DNA of 11,589 nt from CAXCDZ01 sp963981525 (GTDB taxonomy: Bacteria > Patescibacteriota > Microgenomatia > UBA1400 > UBA12108). The translations under genes were made by a program, and so were the position numbers. The stretch covers positions 1 to 11,589 of the forward strand of contig CAXCDZ010000026.1 in NCBI GenBank assembly GCA_963981525.1. The letters are read 5' to 3'. Position 1 is the stretch's first letter, and each line of letters begins with the position of its first letter. Of this stretch, positions 1 through 6,850 are shown piece by piece. The notes under the pieces were generated by a model that was given only the letters and a program-made list of their open reading frames with translations, was not told where the DNA came from and did not search any database.

Positions 1-1456
1 TATCATCTTCCTCGCTCCATGATCGGTATGCATTGGGATGTTTCTCTCTCATCTCTGCTAGCCGTGCCCCAAGCGGAGCTTTTTGCGAAGTGGGGTGTTT
101 CTTTTTCCCACCTCCACATTCCTTTACAAACTGTATTTGCTGATCATAGATTTCTCTTTTCCCCATCATGATAAACTTGTCAATCACCGCAACCGACAGT
201 TTGCGAAGCTGCCTATCACGCACTACTACCTCAGGATGCACCTCAAAAGCTCGCCTATTCCACCCCAGGATATGTAGTCCCGACAACCTTCTCACTCTCG
301 ACAGAGCCACGTATCCCTGCCCGTACTCAAACACATCACTAAGATTCATGATCGCCTCATCCATCGTCATTCCTTGACTCTTATGGATCGTGATTGCCCA
401 GGCTAATCTAAGGGGTAGCTGAGTAATCTCTGCCACTACTTTGTCATTTTCCTCTATCATCCAGATCATAGGCTCTACTTTGATTAGTTTCCCATCTCTC
501 AATCGCACAACTGGATATCCATTCTCACCCGCAAACTCTTCTATCACCCCCAGCGTACCATTCACAAATCCATCCTTGGGGCTATTTTTGGTAAACATCA
601 CCGCTGCCCCGACCTTGAGCTCGAGCGATTCGGGACTCAAACACCCTCTCTTAAGCGCTTCTATTACTTGTTTTGGCCCGCGCTCACGCATAGCAAACTG
701 CTCAGATTCGCTCGCTAGTCCCGCTAGAACCTGGTTGTTGATCCGGTCTACATCAACGTTGCGCGAAAACAGTTTTGGTACTTCACCTGGAGTCGTCTCA
801 TTACTAATTTTCCTTGACTCAATCAGGTCCACATGTTCCTGCTCACATTCATTGCGACGTATCGCCGATAGCAAGCTGAGCAGATCTGAGTCATCTTGTC
901 GGTGTTGCTCACTCAAATAACACTCTAGTGGTTCTGCCTCACTCCAGCTAGTGCTGTCATATGCCAGTCTCCCTTCGATCTTCTCCATCAACTTATTTTG
1001 TTTACCCACCTCCATCTTCACAACAGGCGGTAACTGGAAAAAATCCCCCACAAATACCACCTGCATCCCACCAAAAGATTTCTCGTTCTCTCGTACCTTC
1101 CGACACACTAGGTCGATCATCTCCACAGTAGGAGGTGACAACATCGAGACTTCCTCGATTATTAGCACTCTCGCTCGCTTGATCCGACTGGTAATCCGTT
1201 TATTAGTGATGATTCTTGCTAGATCTTGTTTTGTCAGTTGCTCTTTGATCCCGATCCCACTCCACGCATGGATCGTCATTCCTCCGATGTGCGTCGCCGC
1301 GATCCCAGTCGAGGCCGTGATCGCCGGCTTGATCCCAAGATCTCTCAGGTACTGGATGTAAGCATTGACCACATGGGTCTTGCCAGATCCAGGCTCTCCA
1401 GTCAGGAACACATTCGCTCCTGTCTTGAGTATCGCCAATGCCTGTATCTGCTTCAT
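1..1456 (-). CDS. PIF1-like superfamily 1 DNA helicase (3' end beyond window)
   Basis: ATP-dependent SF1B helicase, expected to unwind DNA 5'-3' and act in replication or repair. I translated it by hand: an open frame runs from the ATG at 1456-1454 to the left edge (485 codons, no stop). Visible motifs in order: Walker A GEPGSGKT (residues 20-27), motif Ia-like ASTGIAATHIGG (48-59), Walker B-like LIIEEVSML (98-106; the usual first Asp of DE is Glu here), GDFFQLPPV, EQHRQ and IRRN, then near the C-terminus IHKSQGMT and GQGYVALSR, the diagnostic PIF1 motifs V/VI. The last visible residues (WSEEDD) look like the start of a small Myb/HTH-like tail often attached to CPR PIF1 proteins. The start codon overlaps the RhuM stop as ATGA with a purine-rich AGAGAG upstream, so translational coupling is likely. 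Family call is secure; the specific role is inferred. Confidence 0.93.
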   Translation of the reverse strand, partial: MKQIQALAILKTGANVFLTGEPGSGKTHVVNAYIQYLRDLGIKPAITASTGIAATHIGGMTIHAWSGIGIKEQLTKQDLARIITNKRITSRIKRARVLIIEEVSMLSPPTVEMIDLVCRKVRENEKSFGGMQVVFVGDFFQLPPVVKMEVGKQNKLMEKIEGRLAYDSTSWSEAEPLECYLSEQHRQDDSDLLSLLSAIRRNECEQEHVDLIESRKISNETTPGEVPKLFSRNVDVDRINNQVLAGLASESEQFAMRERGPKQVIEALKRGCLSPESLELKVGAAVMFTKNSPKDGFVNGTLGVIEEFAGENGYPVVRLRDGKLIKVEPMIWMIEENDKVVAEITQLPLRLAWAITIHKSQGMTMDEAIMNLSDVFEYGQGYVALSRVRRLSGLHILGWNRRAFEVHPEVVVRDRQLRKLSVAVIDKFIMMGKREIYDQQIQFVKECGGGKKKHPTSQKAPLGARLAEMREKHPNAYRSWSEEDD

Positions 1457-2469
1457 TTACTCTCTATGATTTGATTTATTTCTCGGTCAAAATCAGAAAT
1501 ATAATTTTTATCTTGAATTTTCTTGTATTTACCAAATTCTTTCAGCGCAAGCTCCTCGGCAACCTCATGGCTTATCTTACCAACATGAGTCAGGATTTCT
1601 TGCTCATTAAATTTAAGAAAAACATCAAGTTTTTCACGCCAATCCTTCATTGTCATTGCCTTGCCTCGTGCCGCCTGCAACTCCGCATAATCAAGATACA
1701 TATTACCAATATGGTTTAGGTGAGTCAGTTCATTTTCGTTAAGATAATTCTTCGCTATCACAACATCGCTCGGCAATATTTTACCTTTAGGAGATCGACG
1801 CCACGAAGTCAGTCCCATTGTAGTTTTCTCACTATCCACTCTCTCAGTTACGATCTCGGCTGCTGTCTTGCCAGTAATAGCAAAATGTAGTTTGTTCTGC
1901 ACAGTCGCAAAAAACTCTCTTGTCTCAGTTGTTTTAGAAGAATAGTCAATTGCTGTCGCATAGATATCAGTGATTTTCTGGTACATCACTCGCTCACTCG
2001 TTCGAATATCTTTAATTTCTTCATACAGTTCGTCAAAGTAACGCATACTAAAACGAGATCCATGCTTCATTCGATCAGAGTCAAGTGCATAGCCTTTGCG
2101 AATATAATTTTTGATAATCCCCGTCGCCCACTGCCGAAACTGGATGCCTTGTTCAGAGTTCACTCTGTATCCTACTGCAATAATCGCTTCAAGTGAGTAC
2201 ATTTTTACTCGCCTTTTAATAGTCCGTACTCCCTCTTTTTGAACTACCGAGAAATCCTCGGTAGTTGTCAACTCTGTTAGTTCTCGTTCTTTAAATACAT
2301 TTTTTAAGTGCAAAGAGACATTATCTGAGGAGCAGTCAAACAATTTTGCCATTTTCTTTTGTGTCAGCCAGATATTCTCCTCTGCATACATCACCTCGAT
2401 ATTCACGCCTCCATCGGGGGATTGATACATCGTAATCTGATTATCTGGTGGTTGTCGGTCTCTAATCAT
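1453..2469 (-). CDS. rhuM: RhuM family protein (Virulence_RhuM)
   Basis: Member of the RhuM family, named for a Salmonella SPI-3 gene; its biochemical role is unknown, and members are often found near restriction systems, phage genes or mobile DNA. The 338 aa agree with the usual length of about 330-350. Visible signatures: N-terminal NQITMYQSPDGG, then a DNA-binding-like segment WLTQKKMAKLFDCSSDNVSL (34-53), SVVQKEG (74-80), the family block AIIAVGYRVNS (95-105) followed by FRQWA, then YQKITDIYATAIDY, FFATVQNKLHFAITG and a C-terminal MYLDYAELQA. The start overlaps the end of the BRO-like gene by 8 bp and the stop overlaps the helicase ATG, so it is the middle gene of a coupled operon. No good Shine-Dalgarno is seen, which fits coupling. 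A perfect inverted repeat lies inside the gene (2242-2266). Confidence 0.93.
   Translation of the reverse strand: MIRDRQPPDNQITMYQSPDGGVNIEVMYAEENIWLTQKKMAKLFDCSSDNVSLHLKNVFKERELTELTTTEDFSVVQKEGVRTIKRRVKMYSLEAIIAVGYRVNSEQGIQFRQWATGIIKNYIRKGYALDSDRMKHGSRFSMRYFDELYEEIKDIRTSERVMYQKITDIYATAIDYSSKTTETREFFATVQNKLHFAITGKTAAEIVTERVDSEKTTMGLTSWRRSPKGKILPSDVVIAKNYLNENELTHLNHIGNMYLDYAELQAARGKAMTMKDWREKLDVFLKFNEQEILTHVGKISHEVAEELALKEFGKYKKIQDKNYISDFDREINQIIESK
2242..2266. repeat. Perfect 10-bp inverted repeat inside rhuM
   Basis: Arms AACTACCGAG (2242-2251) and CTCGGTAGTT (2257-2266) are separated by 5 bases. It can fold as a hairpin in DNA or mRNA and could be an operator. It lies in coding sequence for the TTTEDFSVV stretch of RhuM. 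Confidence 0.75.
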
Positions 2470-3289
2470 GATCAGCTTTCAGCTTAACTTGCTTGTTGGG
2501 TAAATAATTCTTTTTCGTCGTTACTCTCTCTCCCGACTCGATCTCCAGCTTAACTCTTGCCTCTCCTGCAATCTTGCCTCCTTTTTTGGCAGCTACCTTG
2601 TTCTGGGAGAATCCTTGCGCGTCGCGATTCTTCGCAATCTCGGTAGTTGACGCCTCTCCCAGCATCGAAAAGATAAGCTCCAGATCATTCATATGGTCAC
2701 GCAAGTTTTCGCGCTTAAGTTTCTTATGTTTCTTGTACTGCGAGGGCGTCATTCCAAAAGTCGCCTTAGAGATCTCAGCAGTCAGAATCGCGTATTCACG
2801 ACTCTTGCCCACATCTCTCTTTTTCCATTCATCAGTTAGAGTTTCCCTCACCTCGATCCCACGCATTCTCTTCTCAATCCAACTATCAGGATAACCTTTT
2901 GCCTTGTACAGTGCTCTTGTTCGCTTGGTCGCAAGCTCCGGATCCTCGATCTCCTGCACTCGTTCGTACCCCACACGTGCTAGCCAGCGTTTAAAAGGCT
3001 CTGCCTTGGGGGAGGGGATCGACTGAATAATCCGGAAAATACCTTCAGTATTTGCACAATCTGTTGCTCGCATTTTGCCATCAGGTGCTTCTAGTTTCAA
3101 CTGTCTACAAATTGTAGACAGTTCAATTTCGTCACTAATTTTTACTCTTGCCTTCATCGCACTCCAGTACACACTTGGCTTAACACTATCTGTCAACGCT
3201 GCGATTACATCCACCACAGAAAACCACCACTCATCTTGATAGATCACTCTTCTTACTTTTTTACCTTGGAATACTGCCATCTTCTTCAT
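2462..3289 (-). CDS. BRO-N domain / DinD-like protein
   Basis: Predicted DNA-binding or DNA-metabolism regulator of the BRO/phage-antirepressor group. The N-terminal BRO-N-type domain is visible as VRRVIYQDEWWFSVVDVIAA (residues 12-31), ELSTICRQLKLE (56-67), DGKMRATDCANTEGIFRIIQ and PKAEPFKRWLARVGYER. The C-terminal half resembles the tail of E. coli DinD: HKKLKRENLRDHMNDLELIF, then EIAKNRDAQGF and KKGGKIAGEARVKLE. E. coli DinD is a similar length and is known to disassemble RecA filaments; transfer of that role to this protein is only inference. It is the first gene of an overlapping operon (BRO-RhuM-PIF1). A promoter-like TTGTGT-17-TAGCAT ends 6 bases before the ATG. A 25-bp palindrome lies inside the gene. 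An alternative start is the ATG at residue 4. Confidence 0.87.
   Translation of the reverse strand: MKKMAVFQGKKVRRVIYQDEWWFSVVDVIAALTDSVKPSVYWSAMKARVKISDEIELSTICRQLKLEAPDGKMRATDCANTEGIFRIIQSIPSPKAEPFKRWLARVGYERVQEIEDPELATKRTRALYKAKGYPDSWIEKRMRGIEVRETLTDEWKKRDVGKSREYAILTAEISKATFGMTPSQYKKHKKLKRENLRDHMNDLELIFSMLGEASTTEIAKNRDAQGFSQNKVAAKKGGKIAGEARVKLEIESGERVTTKKNYLPNKQVKLKADHD
3099..3123. repeat. Perfect 12-bp inverted repeat inside the BRO-like gene
   Basis: Arms AACTGTCTACAA (3099-3110) and TTGTAGACAGTT (3112-3123) are separated by one base. It encodes the ELSTICRQL segment, so part of the symmetry may follow from protein constraint. Its length and about 165-bp distance from the start codon also suit an autoregulatory operator. 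Confidence 0.8.
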
Positions 3290-3295
3290 AATTAC

Positions 3296-3324
3296 ATGCT
3301 ACATTATCTATTTCAAAAACACAA
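3296..3324 (-). promoter_or_regulatory. Candidate promoter of the BRO-RhuM-PIF1 operon
   Basis: On the minus strand, -35-like TTGTGT (3319-3324) and -10-like TAGCAT (3296-3301) are 17 bases apart. The -10 box ends 6 bases before the ATG at 3289, so the mRNA would have almost no leader. No Shine-Dalgarno is visible. Confidence 0.5.
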
Positions 3325-3343
3325 ATGATACACGAAGTCATTT
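3323..3343 (-). terminator. Weak terminator-like hairpin at the end of the first GIY-YIG gene
   Basis: Arms AAATGA and TCATTT (loop 9) overlap the GIY-YIG stop codon and on the minus strand are followed by GTGTTTTTG. The stem is short and AT-rich, so this is a low-confidence call. It also overlaps the -35 box proposed for the next operon. Confidence 0.25.
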
Positions 3344-3595
3344 ATCACCACTCTCAATCAACTCCTCCTTCTCCACCCTCCTTAACTGCTTGATCTCGTA
3401 CTCGCGCTTGAGCGCATCACCTCTCGACTCACATTTCTCAGTATGAACTAGCTCAAATCCATCCATCCCCCGCATATACTTCGCACTCCTCACGGACTTG
3501 CTCCGATGCTCCTCTAACCTATGTTCGAGATCTTTTGCAATCCCTGTGTAGAGCGTATCGCGCGAAGTTCGTAAGATATAAACAGTATATGGCAC
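3338..3595 (-). CDS. GIY-YIG domain protein (UPF0213/YhbQ-like)
   Basis: Small stand-alone GIY-YIG nuclease-fold protein, 85 aa, the usual size for the YhbQ/UPF0213 group. The first motif reads TVYIL (4-8) and the second YTG (16-18); the conserved Arg (R26), His (H30) and the catalytic-type Glu (E65, in LKREYEIKQL) are present, so it may be an active nuclease. Physiological substrates of this group are poorly defined; DNA repair or structure-specific cleavage is usually assumed. The start is GTG at 3595-3593, 11 bp after the tspO stop, so it is probably co-transcribed with tspO; no clear Shine-Dalgarno is visible. A second, only distantly similar GIY-YIG gene lies at 6851-7171. Confidence 0.9.
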   Translation of the reverse strand: MPYTVYILRTSRDTLYTGIAKDLEHRLEEHRSKSVRSAKYMRGMDGFELVHTEKCESRGDALKREYEIKQLRRVEKEELIESGDK

Positions 3596-3606
3596 TGATT
3601 AATAGC

Positions 3607-4074
3607 TTAGTTGAGTATCGCAATTGCGAGGTTAAGCACACTCGCAAAACTTACCCATAGAATATACGGCACTAATAGATAACCTGCTGTCTTTGAGATT
3701 GGGAGAAACTTGCGGATCGTCATCAGGATCATATACCACAGAATCACGATTTCTAGTAAGGCAAGTGCCGGTAGCTGCATCCCAAAAAAGATTATTGACC
3801 AGAGCGTATTTAGTCCCAGTTGGATCCAGAAATACTTCAGAGCAACTTTTTTATTGGCACTATTTTTCTCAATTATTACCAGATATAGCGCAACTCCCAT
3901 CATTAGATAGAGCAGAGTCCATACTGGACCAAATATCCAGTTTGGGGGATTAAAAACGGGTTTATTTACAGTTGCATACCAGGTTGAGATAGAGGGAGTA
4001 GTAAACACAGCCCCTAGAATTCCCGCTAGTTGAGTCACGACAATTGAGCCGATCAGTTTTTTTGCATTTTTCAC
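3607..4074 (-). CDS. tspO: TspO/MBR family membrane protein
   Basis: Tryptophan-rich sensory protein/translocator family: a five-helix membrane protein that binds porphyrins and related ligands and is linked to stress and tetrapyrrole handling. The 155 aa match the family. Conserved signatures: WYATVNKPVFNPPNW (32-46), FGPVWTLLYLMMG (48-60) and, further on, WIQLGLNTLWS followed by FFGMQLPALAL. Hydrophobic segments are seen at about 7-26, 47-68, 79-100, 102-120 and 130-153. The start is GTG at 4074-4072, supported by AAAGGA five bases upstream (4080-4085); the nearby ATG at 4067-4065 is out of frame. It is followed after 11 bp by a GIY-YIG gene. The ligand in this organism is unknown. Confidence 0.95.
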   Translation of the reverse strand: MKNAKKLIGSIVVTQLAGILGAVFTTPSISTWYATVNKPVFNPPNWIFGPVWTLLYLMMGVALYLVIIEKNSANKKVALKYFWIQLGLNTLWSIIFFGMQLPALALLEIVILWYMILMTIRKFLPISKTAGYLLVPYILWVSFASVLNLAIAILN

Positions 4075-4079
4075 CTTTT

Positions 4080-4126
4080 TCCTTTCTGCTGTTATTCCAC
4101 TATATCAAATACACTTCACCACAAAA
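4080..4126 (-). promoter_or_regulatory. tspO promoter and ribosome binding site
   Basis: Minus strand: -35-like TTTTGT (4121-4126), 16 bases, -10-like TATAGT (4099-4104), then Shine-Dalgarno AAAGGA (4080-4085) before the GTG start. Unlike most neighbours this gene has a leader with a ribosome binding site. A second, more distal possibility is a perfect TTGACA (4168-4173) with a poor -10 (TGAGAT). Confidence 0.5.
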
Positions 4127-4171
4127 CGTCTAATATGTGCCATGATCTCATTTTTCGTCGACATAATTGTC

Positions 4172-4187
4172 AACTTATTTGTAAGTT
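4172..4187. promoter_or_regulatory. Operator-like inverted repeat upstream of tspO
   Basis: AACTTA (4172-4177) and TAAGTT (4182-4187) with a 4-base loop overlap the distal TTGACA box. The rest of 4127-4215 shows no gene. Confidence 0.35.
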
Positions 4188-4215
4188 ATTATCCAATACT
4201 TATCTCAGCACCCAC

Positions 4216-4791
4216 CTACCCAGATTCCCCTCTTTTCATTTTACCAATAAGCTCAGTAGAGGAAGTGGGCGTCAAAAAAGAAGGAACCATCCTCACCACT
4301 CTCACGATCTTCACACCTAACTTCTTACAAAGTTTTGCTTTGTATTCATATCCAGAATCATCCTCATTCACCACAAAAACATCTGGGCTTAGCTTTTCCA
4401 TCACTTCCGCAAAATCAATTTTACCCTCTAGTATCTTCTCATCATTACTCACCACATAATCAATATCACGCGATGCAACTAGCTTGTACGCTCTATTCCA
4501 CCACGGATGCACGGGTCTGCCCGCTCCTTTTAGTGTGGTGAGTGTACTATCTCTCCCCAGTCCGATCACGACTACTATTTTTTTCTTCTCATCGATATCT
4601 TCTCCCACTCTCCTCATCTGCTCAAAAAATATTTCGTGTCCTGAGTGTGACTCGTCAAAACAGCCCGTGCCAAAAATAATCATCGCATCAGGATTATCTC
4701 GCTTGATTACATCAACATCCTCATCGTACCCAATGATACGCTCCCTATGCCACCCCAGATTCTCAAACGCTATCACTCCATTTTTACTCAT
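4216..4791 (-). CDS. Cytidylyltransferase-fold nucleotidyltransferase
   Basis: Nucleotidyltransferase of the HxGH superfamily that joins a nucleotide (CMP or AMP) to a phosphorylated small molecule. The nucleotide-binding signature GTGCFDESHSGHEIFF (41-56) contains H49-S50-G51-H52; the C-terminal SSTELIG (about 177-183) matches the helix that closes over the triphosphate (ISTTxI-like). In between are IVVVIGLGRDSTL and the DVFVVNEDD segment. The 191 aa exceed the smallest members (about 130-150) by an N-terminal stretch of about 36 residues, within a Rossmann-like single domain. Candidate activities are glycerol-3-phosphate or sugar-phosphate nucleotidyltransfer (TagD/HldE-like) or FAD synthetase-like; sequence alone does not decide. 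It is 14 bp downstream of the methyltransferase gene and has its own -10-like box in that gap. Confidence 0.85.
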   Translation of the reverse strand: MSKNGVIAFENLGWHRERIIGYDEDVDVIKRDNPDAMIIFGTGCFDESHSGHEIFFEQMRRVGEDIDEKKKIVVVIGLGRDSTLTTLKGAGRPVHPWWNRAYKLVASRDIDYVVSNDEKILEGKIDFAEVMEKLSPDVFVVNEDDSGYEYKAKLCKKLGVKIVRVVRMVPSFLTPTSSTELIGKMKRGESG

Positions 4792-4797
4792 ACGTTA

Positions 4798-4803
4798 ATT
4801 CTA
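4798..4803 (-). promoter_or_regulatory. Leaderless-type -10 box for the nucleotidyltransferase gene
   Basis: Minus-strand TAGAAT ends 6 bases before the ATG at 4791. It is one of several identical boxes at the same distance in this window. No clear -35 is seen, and the box lies in the 14-bp gap after the methyltransferase stop. Confidence 0.5.
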
Positions 4804-4805
4804 CC

Positions 4806-5381
4806 TTACAACCCCGGCTTACGAACACGGTAAACTGTGTGCCCACTTTTCTTTTTTATCTCTTTCATGCTTAGTTGGTGTTGTCGCCCAATCTTTGGGA
4901 CTAGACGATTCAGACCACTCACCACCACTACCCACAGTTCTCCACCTGGAGTAAGGTGACCGTAAGGGTCTAGGACAAACTCACGTGTAATCGCCTCGTC
5001 TCCGATTTTAGCCGGGATATTCGAGACTATCAGGTCAAAAGTCTCATCTCCAACTTGCTCAATTCCAATACTCCCCAGAGCCCTTGCATTATCGATCTTA
5101 TTCTTTGCGATATTATGCTCAGTGTACCTAACAGCTAATAGATCTCTGTCTACCATTGTGACTTGGGCTTGTGGATATTTGCTAGCTAGCGCAATCCCGA
5201 TCGGTCCATAGCCACACCCAATATCCAGAATCGTCTTTGGGTTGGAGTAATCAATGGCTCGTAGCAACATGTCCGTCCCACGATCAATCTGAAATGTCGA
5301 AAACAGGGTATTACCAACGTCAAATCTAAGCTCGCGCTTTCCAAATGAGTAGGTTATTTCTTTTTTCAGATAATGATCCAT
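4806..5381 (-). CDS. RsmC-like class I SAM-dependent methyltransferase
   Basis: S-adenosylmethionine-dependent methyltransferase of the MTS (small) domain type, as in the rRNA guanine-N2 methyltransferases RsmC/RlmG. SAM-binding motif I is TILDIGCGYGPIGIALA (50-66, acidic D53), motif II acidic residue is in VDRD (77-80), and the catalytic-position motif IV reads LIVSNIPAKIG (117-127), where the canonical NPPF is NIPA. Its 191 aa equal a single MTS domain without the N-terminal lobe of E. coli RsmC. The NIPA variant leaves the substrate open: rRNA or another base or amine. The start is supported by TATAAT seven bases upstream. The gene is followed closely by the nucleotidyltransferase. Confidence 0.88.
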   Translation of the reverse strand: MDHYLKKEITYSFGKRELRFDVGNTLFSTFQIDRGTDMLLRAIDYSNPKTILDIGCGYGPIGIALASKYPQAQVTMVDRDLLAVRYTEHNIAKNKIDNARALGSIGIEQVGDETFDLIVSNIPAKIGDEAITREFVLDPYGHLTPGGELWVVVVSGLNRLVPKIGRQHQLSMKEIKKKSGHTVYRVRKPGL

Positions 5382-5388
5382 GCTCAGG

Positions 5389-5394
5389 ATTATA
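5389..5394 (-). promoter_or_regulatory. Consensus -10 box for the methyltransferase gene (leaderless type)
   Basis: Minus-strand TATAAT (perfect consensus) ends 7 bases before the ATG at 5381. There is no Shine-Dalgarno. -35 candidates upstream are weak. Confidence 0.55.
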
Positions 5395-5433
5395 TCTCAA
5401 TGCTGCTCGCAAGTTAGCTTTGTTGAGTCTCCT

Positions 5434-5455
5434 GGACGATGTCAGAACCTGTTAT
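5434..5455 (-). repeat. Gene-end repeat copy R1
   Basis: The plus strand carries GGACGATGTCAGAACCTG followed by TTAT, where the TTA is the stop codon of the MFS gene. The same motif, GGACTATGTCRGAACYTR then TTAT, ends two other genes at 7250-7271 and 9164-9185. Confidence 0.7.
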
Positions 5456-6630
5456 AAAAATAATATTCGCTTTATTGACTTGTAAGTGTACATTCCGACT
5501 AGCACAACTAGCGTATACACGAAAGCAATCATCAAACCAGATCTGATAGAAACAATATTAAACATGTATCCAGCAACCAGCCCCAAAACCGCACCTCCAA
5601 TATTTTCATAAACTTTGATGCTAGACAGTGTAGTGGCTCTTATATTTGAGGGTATGTGTTTCTGGGAAAAGCTATTTAGCATCGTATCTCGGAATGACTC
5701 TGTCATATAAAAAGCAATCATCGCCAATAGAGCTATATACCCATGCCCCATCGCCATCAATAACAGGGGTAAAGATGACATCAATCCATATAACAATATC
5801 GTTCCAGACTCCTTGAATCTGGACTTGATCTTCTCAAATTGAGAAATAAACAGTGATTGCACGCCCATTGATATAGCAACAAACACTCCTAGCCACTTCA
5901 CATCAAATACACCAAGGTCAAGAATATATGGCTTATCCACAGAGCCTCGGAAATAACTAAAGAAACCAAATAATAGCGCTACATAAAGTGTAATCCAAAG
6001 TATCTTTTTGTGTTTATATACGTAGCTCATTCCAGAAAATACCCTTAGCTGTTCCTCCAAATCTCCATCTGGAACTACAACATCCCTGTCCATAAAAAGT
6101 GTAACAATCAAGCAGAATAGAAATAGTACAGCAAGAAAATAGTATGGGTAATTGATGTTTATGCTAAATAAATACGCCCCCAAAATACTACCAATCGCCC
6201 CAGCTGCATAAAGAATCGTTCCACTCTTGGCAAGCAGTTTGTCATACTTATCATCCATTTTCTTACTCTTGAGATAGTCATAAATATATCCCTCAAATGA
6301 GCCAGAAATAAATGCTAATCCCAACATCCAGATTCCAGCAAATACCGCGAACGCAACAACCGAACTTAGCAAAGTCCAAATATATGCAGTGATGGTAAGG
6401 ATAGCAAGACCCACAATCACACTATTTCTCCTACCATATTTGTCTCCCAGGTATCCCGTGGGCACCTCAAAAAGAAACCCTGTCAAAGAAAACACTGCAA
6501 AGAGAATACCAATATCAGCAAAATTAAGACCCTTTGCCAGAAAAAATAAAGACATGATCGGAATAATGGGGTACAAACCAAACAAAAAAATGTAAGTTAA
6601 ATAGAGCCTAATATTCTTATCATTAAACAT
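5452..6630 (-). CDS. Major facilitator superfamily transporter
   Basis: Integral membrane transporter, 392 aa, with the hydrophobicity pattern of about 12 transmembrane helices. MFS motif A is clear in the loop after helix 2: GYLGDKYGRRNSV (59-71). The sequence VPTGYLGD (56-63) and the central hydrophilic loop VVVPDGDLEEQLRVF fit a drug/metabolite-efflux type MFS protein, but the substrate cannot be read from sequence. By eye its codons are more AT-rich than the helicase and bactofilin genes and match the cargo region to its right. A leaderless-type extended -10 lies 9 bases before the ATG, and the stop codon lies within repeat R1. Stand-alone gene; the next feature upstream is a 163-bp tRNA-derived repeat. 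Confidence 0.93.
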   Translation of the reverse strand: MFNDKNIRLYLTYIFLFGLYPIIPIMSLFFLAKGLNFADIGILFAVFSLTGFLFEVPTGYLGDKYGRRNSVIVGLAILTITAYIWTLLSSVVAFAVFAGIWMLGLAFISGSFEGYIYDYLKSKKMDDKYDKLLAKSGTILYAAGAIGSILGAYLFSININYPYYFLAVLFLFCLIVTLFMDRDVVVPDGDLEEQLRVFSGMSYVYKHKKILWITLYVALLFGFFSYFRGSVDKPYILDLGVFDVKWLGVFVAISMGVQSLFISQFEKIKSRFKESGTILLYGLMSSLPLLLMAMGHGYIALLAMIAFYMTESFRDTMLNSFSQKHIPSNIRATTLSSIKVYENIGGAVLGLVAGYMFNIVSIRSGLMIAFVYTLVVLVGMYTYKSIKRILFL

Positions 6631-6639
6631 ACTAAGAAT

Positions 6640-6648
6640 ATTCTACCA
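6640..6648 (-). promoter_or_regulatory. Extended -10 promoter of the MFS gene
   Basis: Minus-strand TGGTAGAAT (extended -10, TGN plus TAGAAT) ends 9 bases before the ATG at 6630. It lies in a block (GGAAC, TGGTAGAATA) also found upstream of the hydrolase operon at 9082-9096. Confidence 0.55.
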
Positions 6649-6680
6649 GTTCCGATGCACAATTAGGATTCTTGAGGTGG

Positions 6681-6843
6681 GTTGCCGGGCTAGGTATCCC
6701 AGACTATTTCATGTCTGGACACATTTCTCATGTCCTGTAGGACTTGATGTGCAGACACCGAACCAAGGTTCGAGTCAATCCGATATATACAAAATAAGAC
6801 GGATAGATCCGTCCTTATATTGTATGTTGCCGGGCTAGGACTC
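6681..6843. repeat. tRNA-Gln-derived 163-bp repeat, copy A
   Basis: It begins with GTTGCCGGGCTAGG (6681-6694) and ends with GTTGCCGGGCTAGGACTC (6826-6843); both are the reverse complement of the tRNA-Gln 3' end. Positions 6743-6843 are identical to 9945-10045 of copy C. The left 60 bp differ mainly in hairpin loops and stems: a stem with arms CAGAC and GTCTG (6700-6717), then CACAT paired to ATGTG enclosing GTCC and GGAC (6720-6751). The right part holds a GACGGAT/ATCCGTC hairpin (6798-6813). There is no ORF inside. Confidence 0.9.
6791..6815 (-). terminator. Copied tRNA terminator downstream of the second GIY-YIG gene
   Basis: Minus strand: stem GACGGAT/ATCCGTC (6798-6813) followed by TTATTTT (6791-6797). 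It is identical to the terminator after tRNA-Gln and here would end transcripts of the GIY-YIG gene. Confidence 0.55.
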
Positions 6844-6850
6844 TCCTCGG

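Noticed and set aside
441..1474. Plus-strand open frames opposite the helicase
   Set aside because: They are antisense to a continuous, motif-complete PIF1 frame and show no recognisable protein features.
6694..6826. A second full tRNA gene in copy A or inside the elements
   Set aside because: Only the T-arm/acceptor 3' portion is present; no anticodon or D arm can be folded. An inverted AGGTTCGAGTC inside the element (9968-9978) lacks flanking stems.
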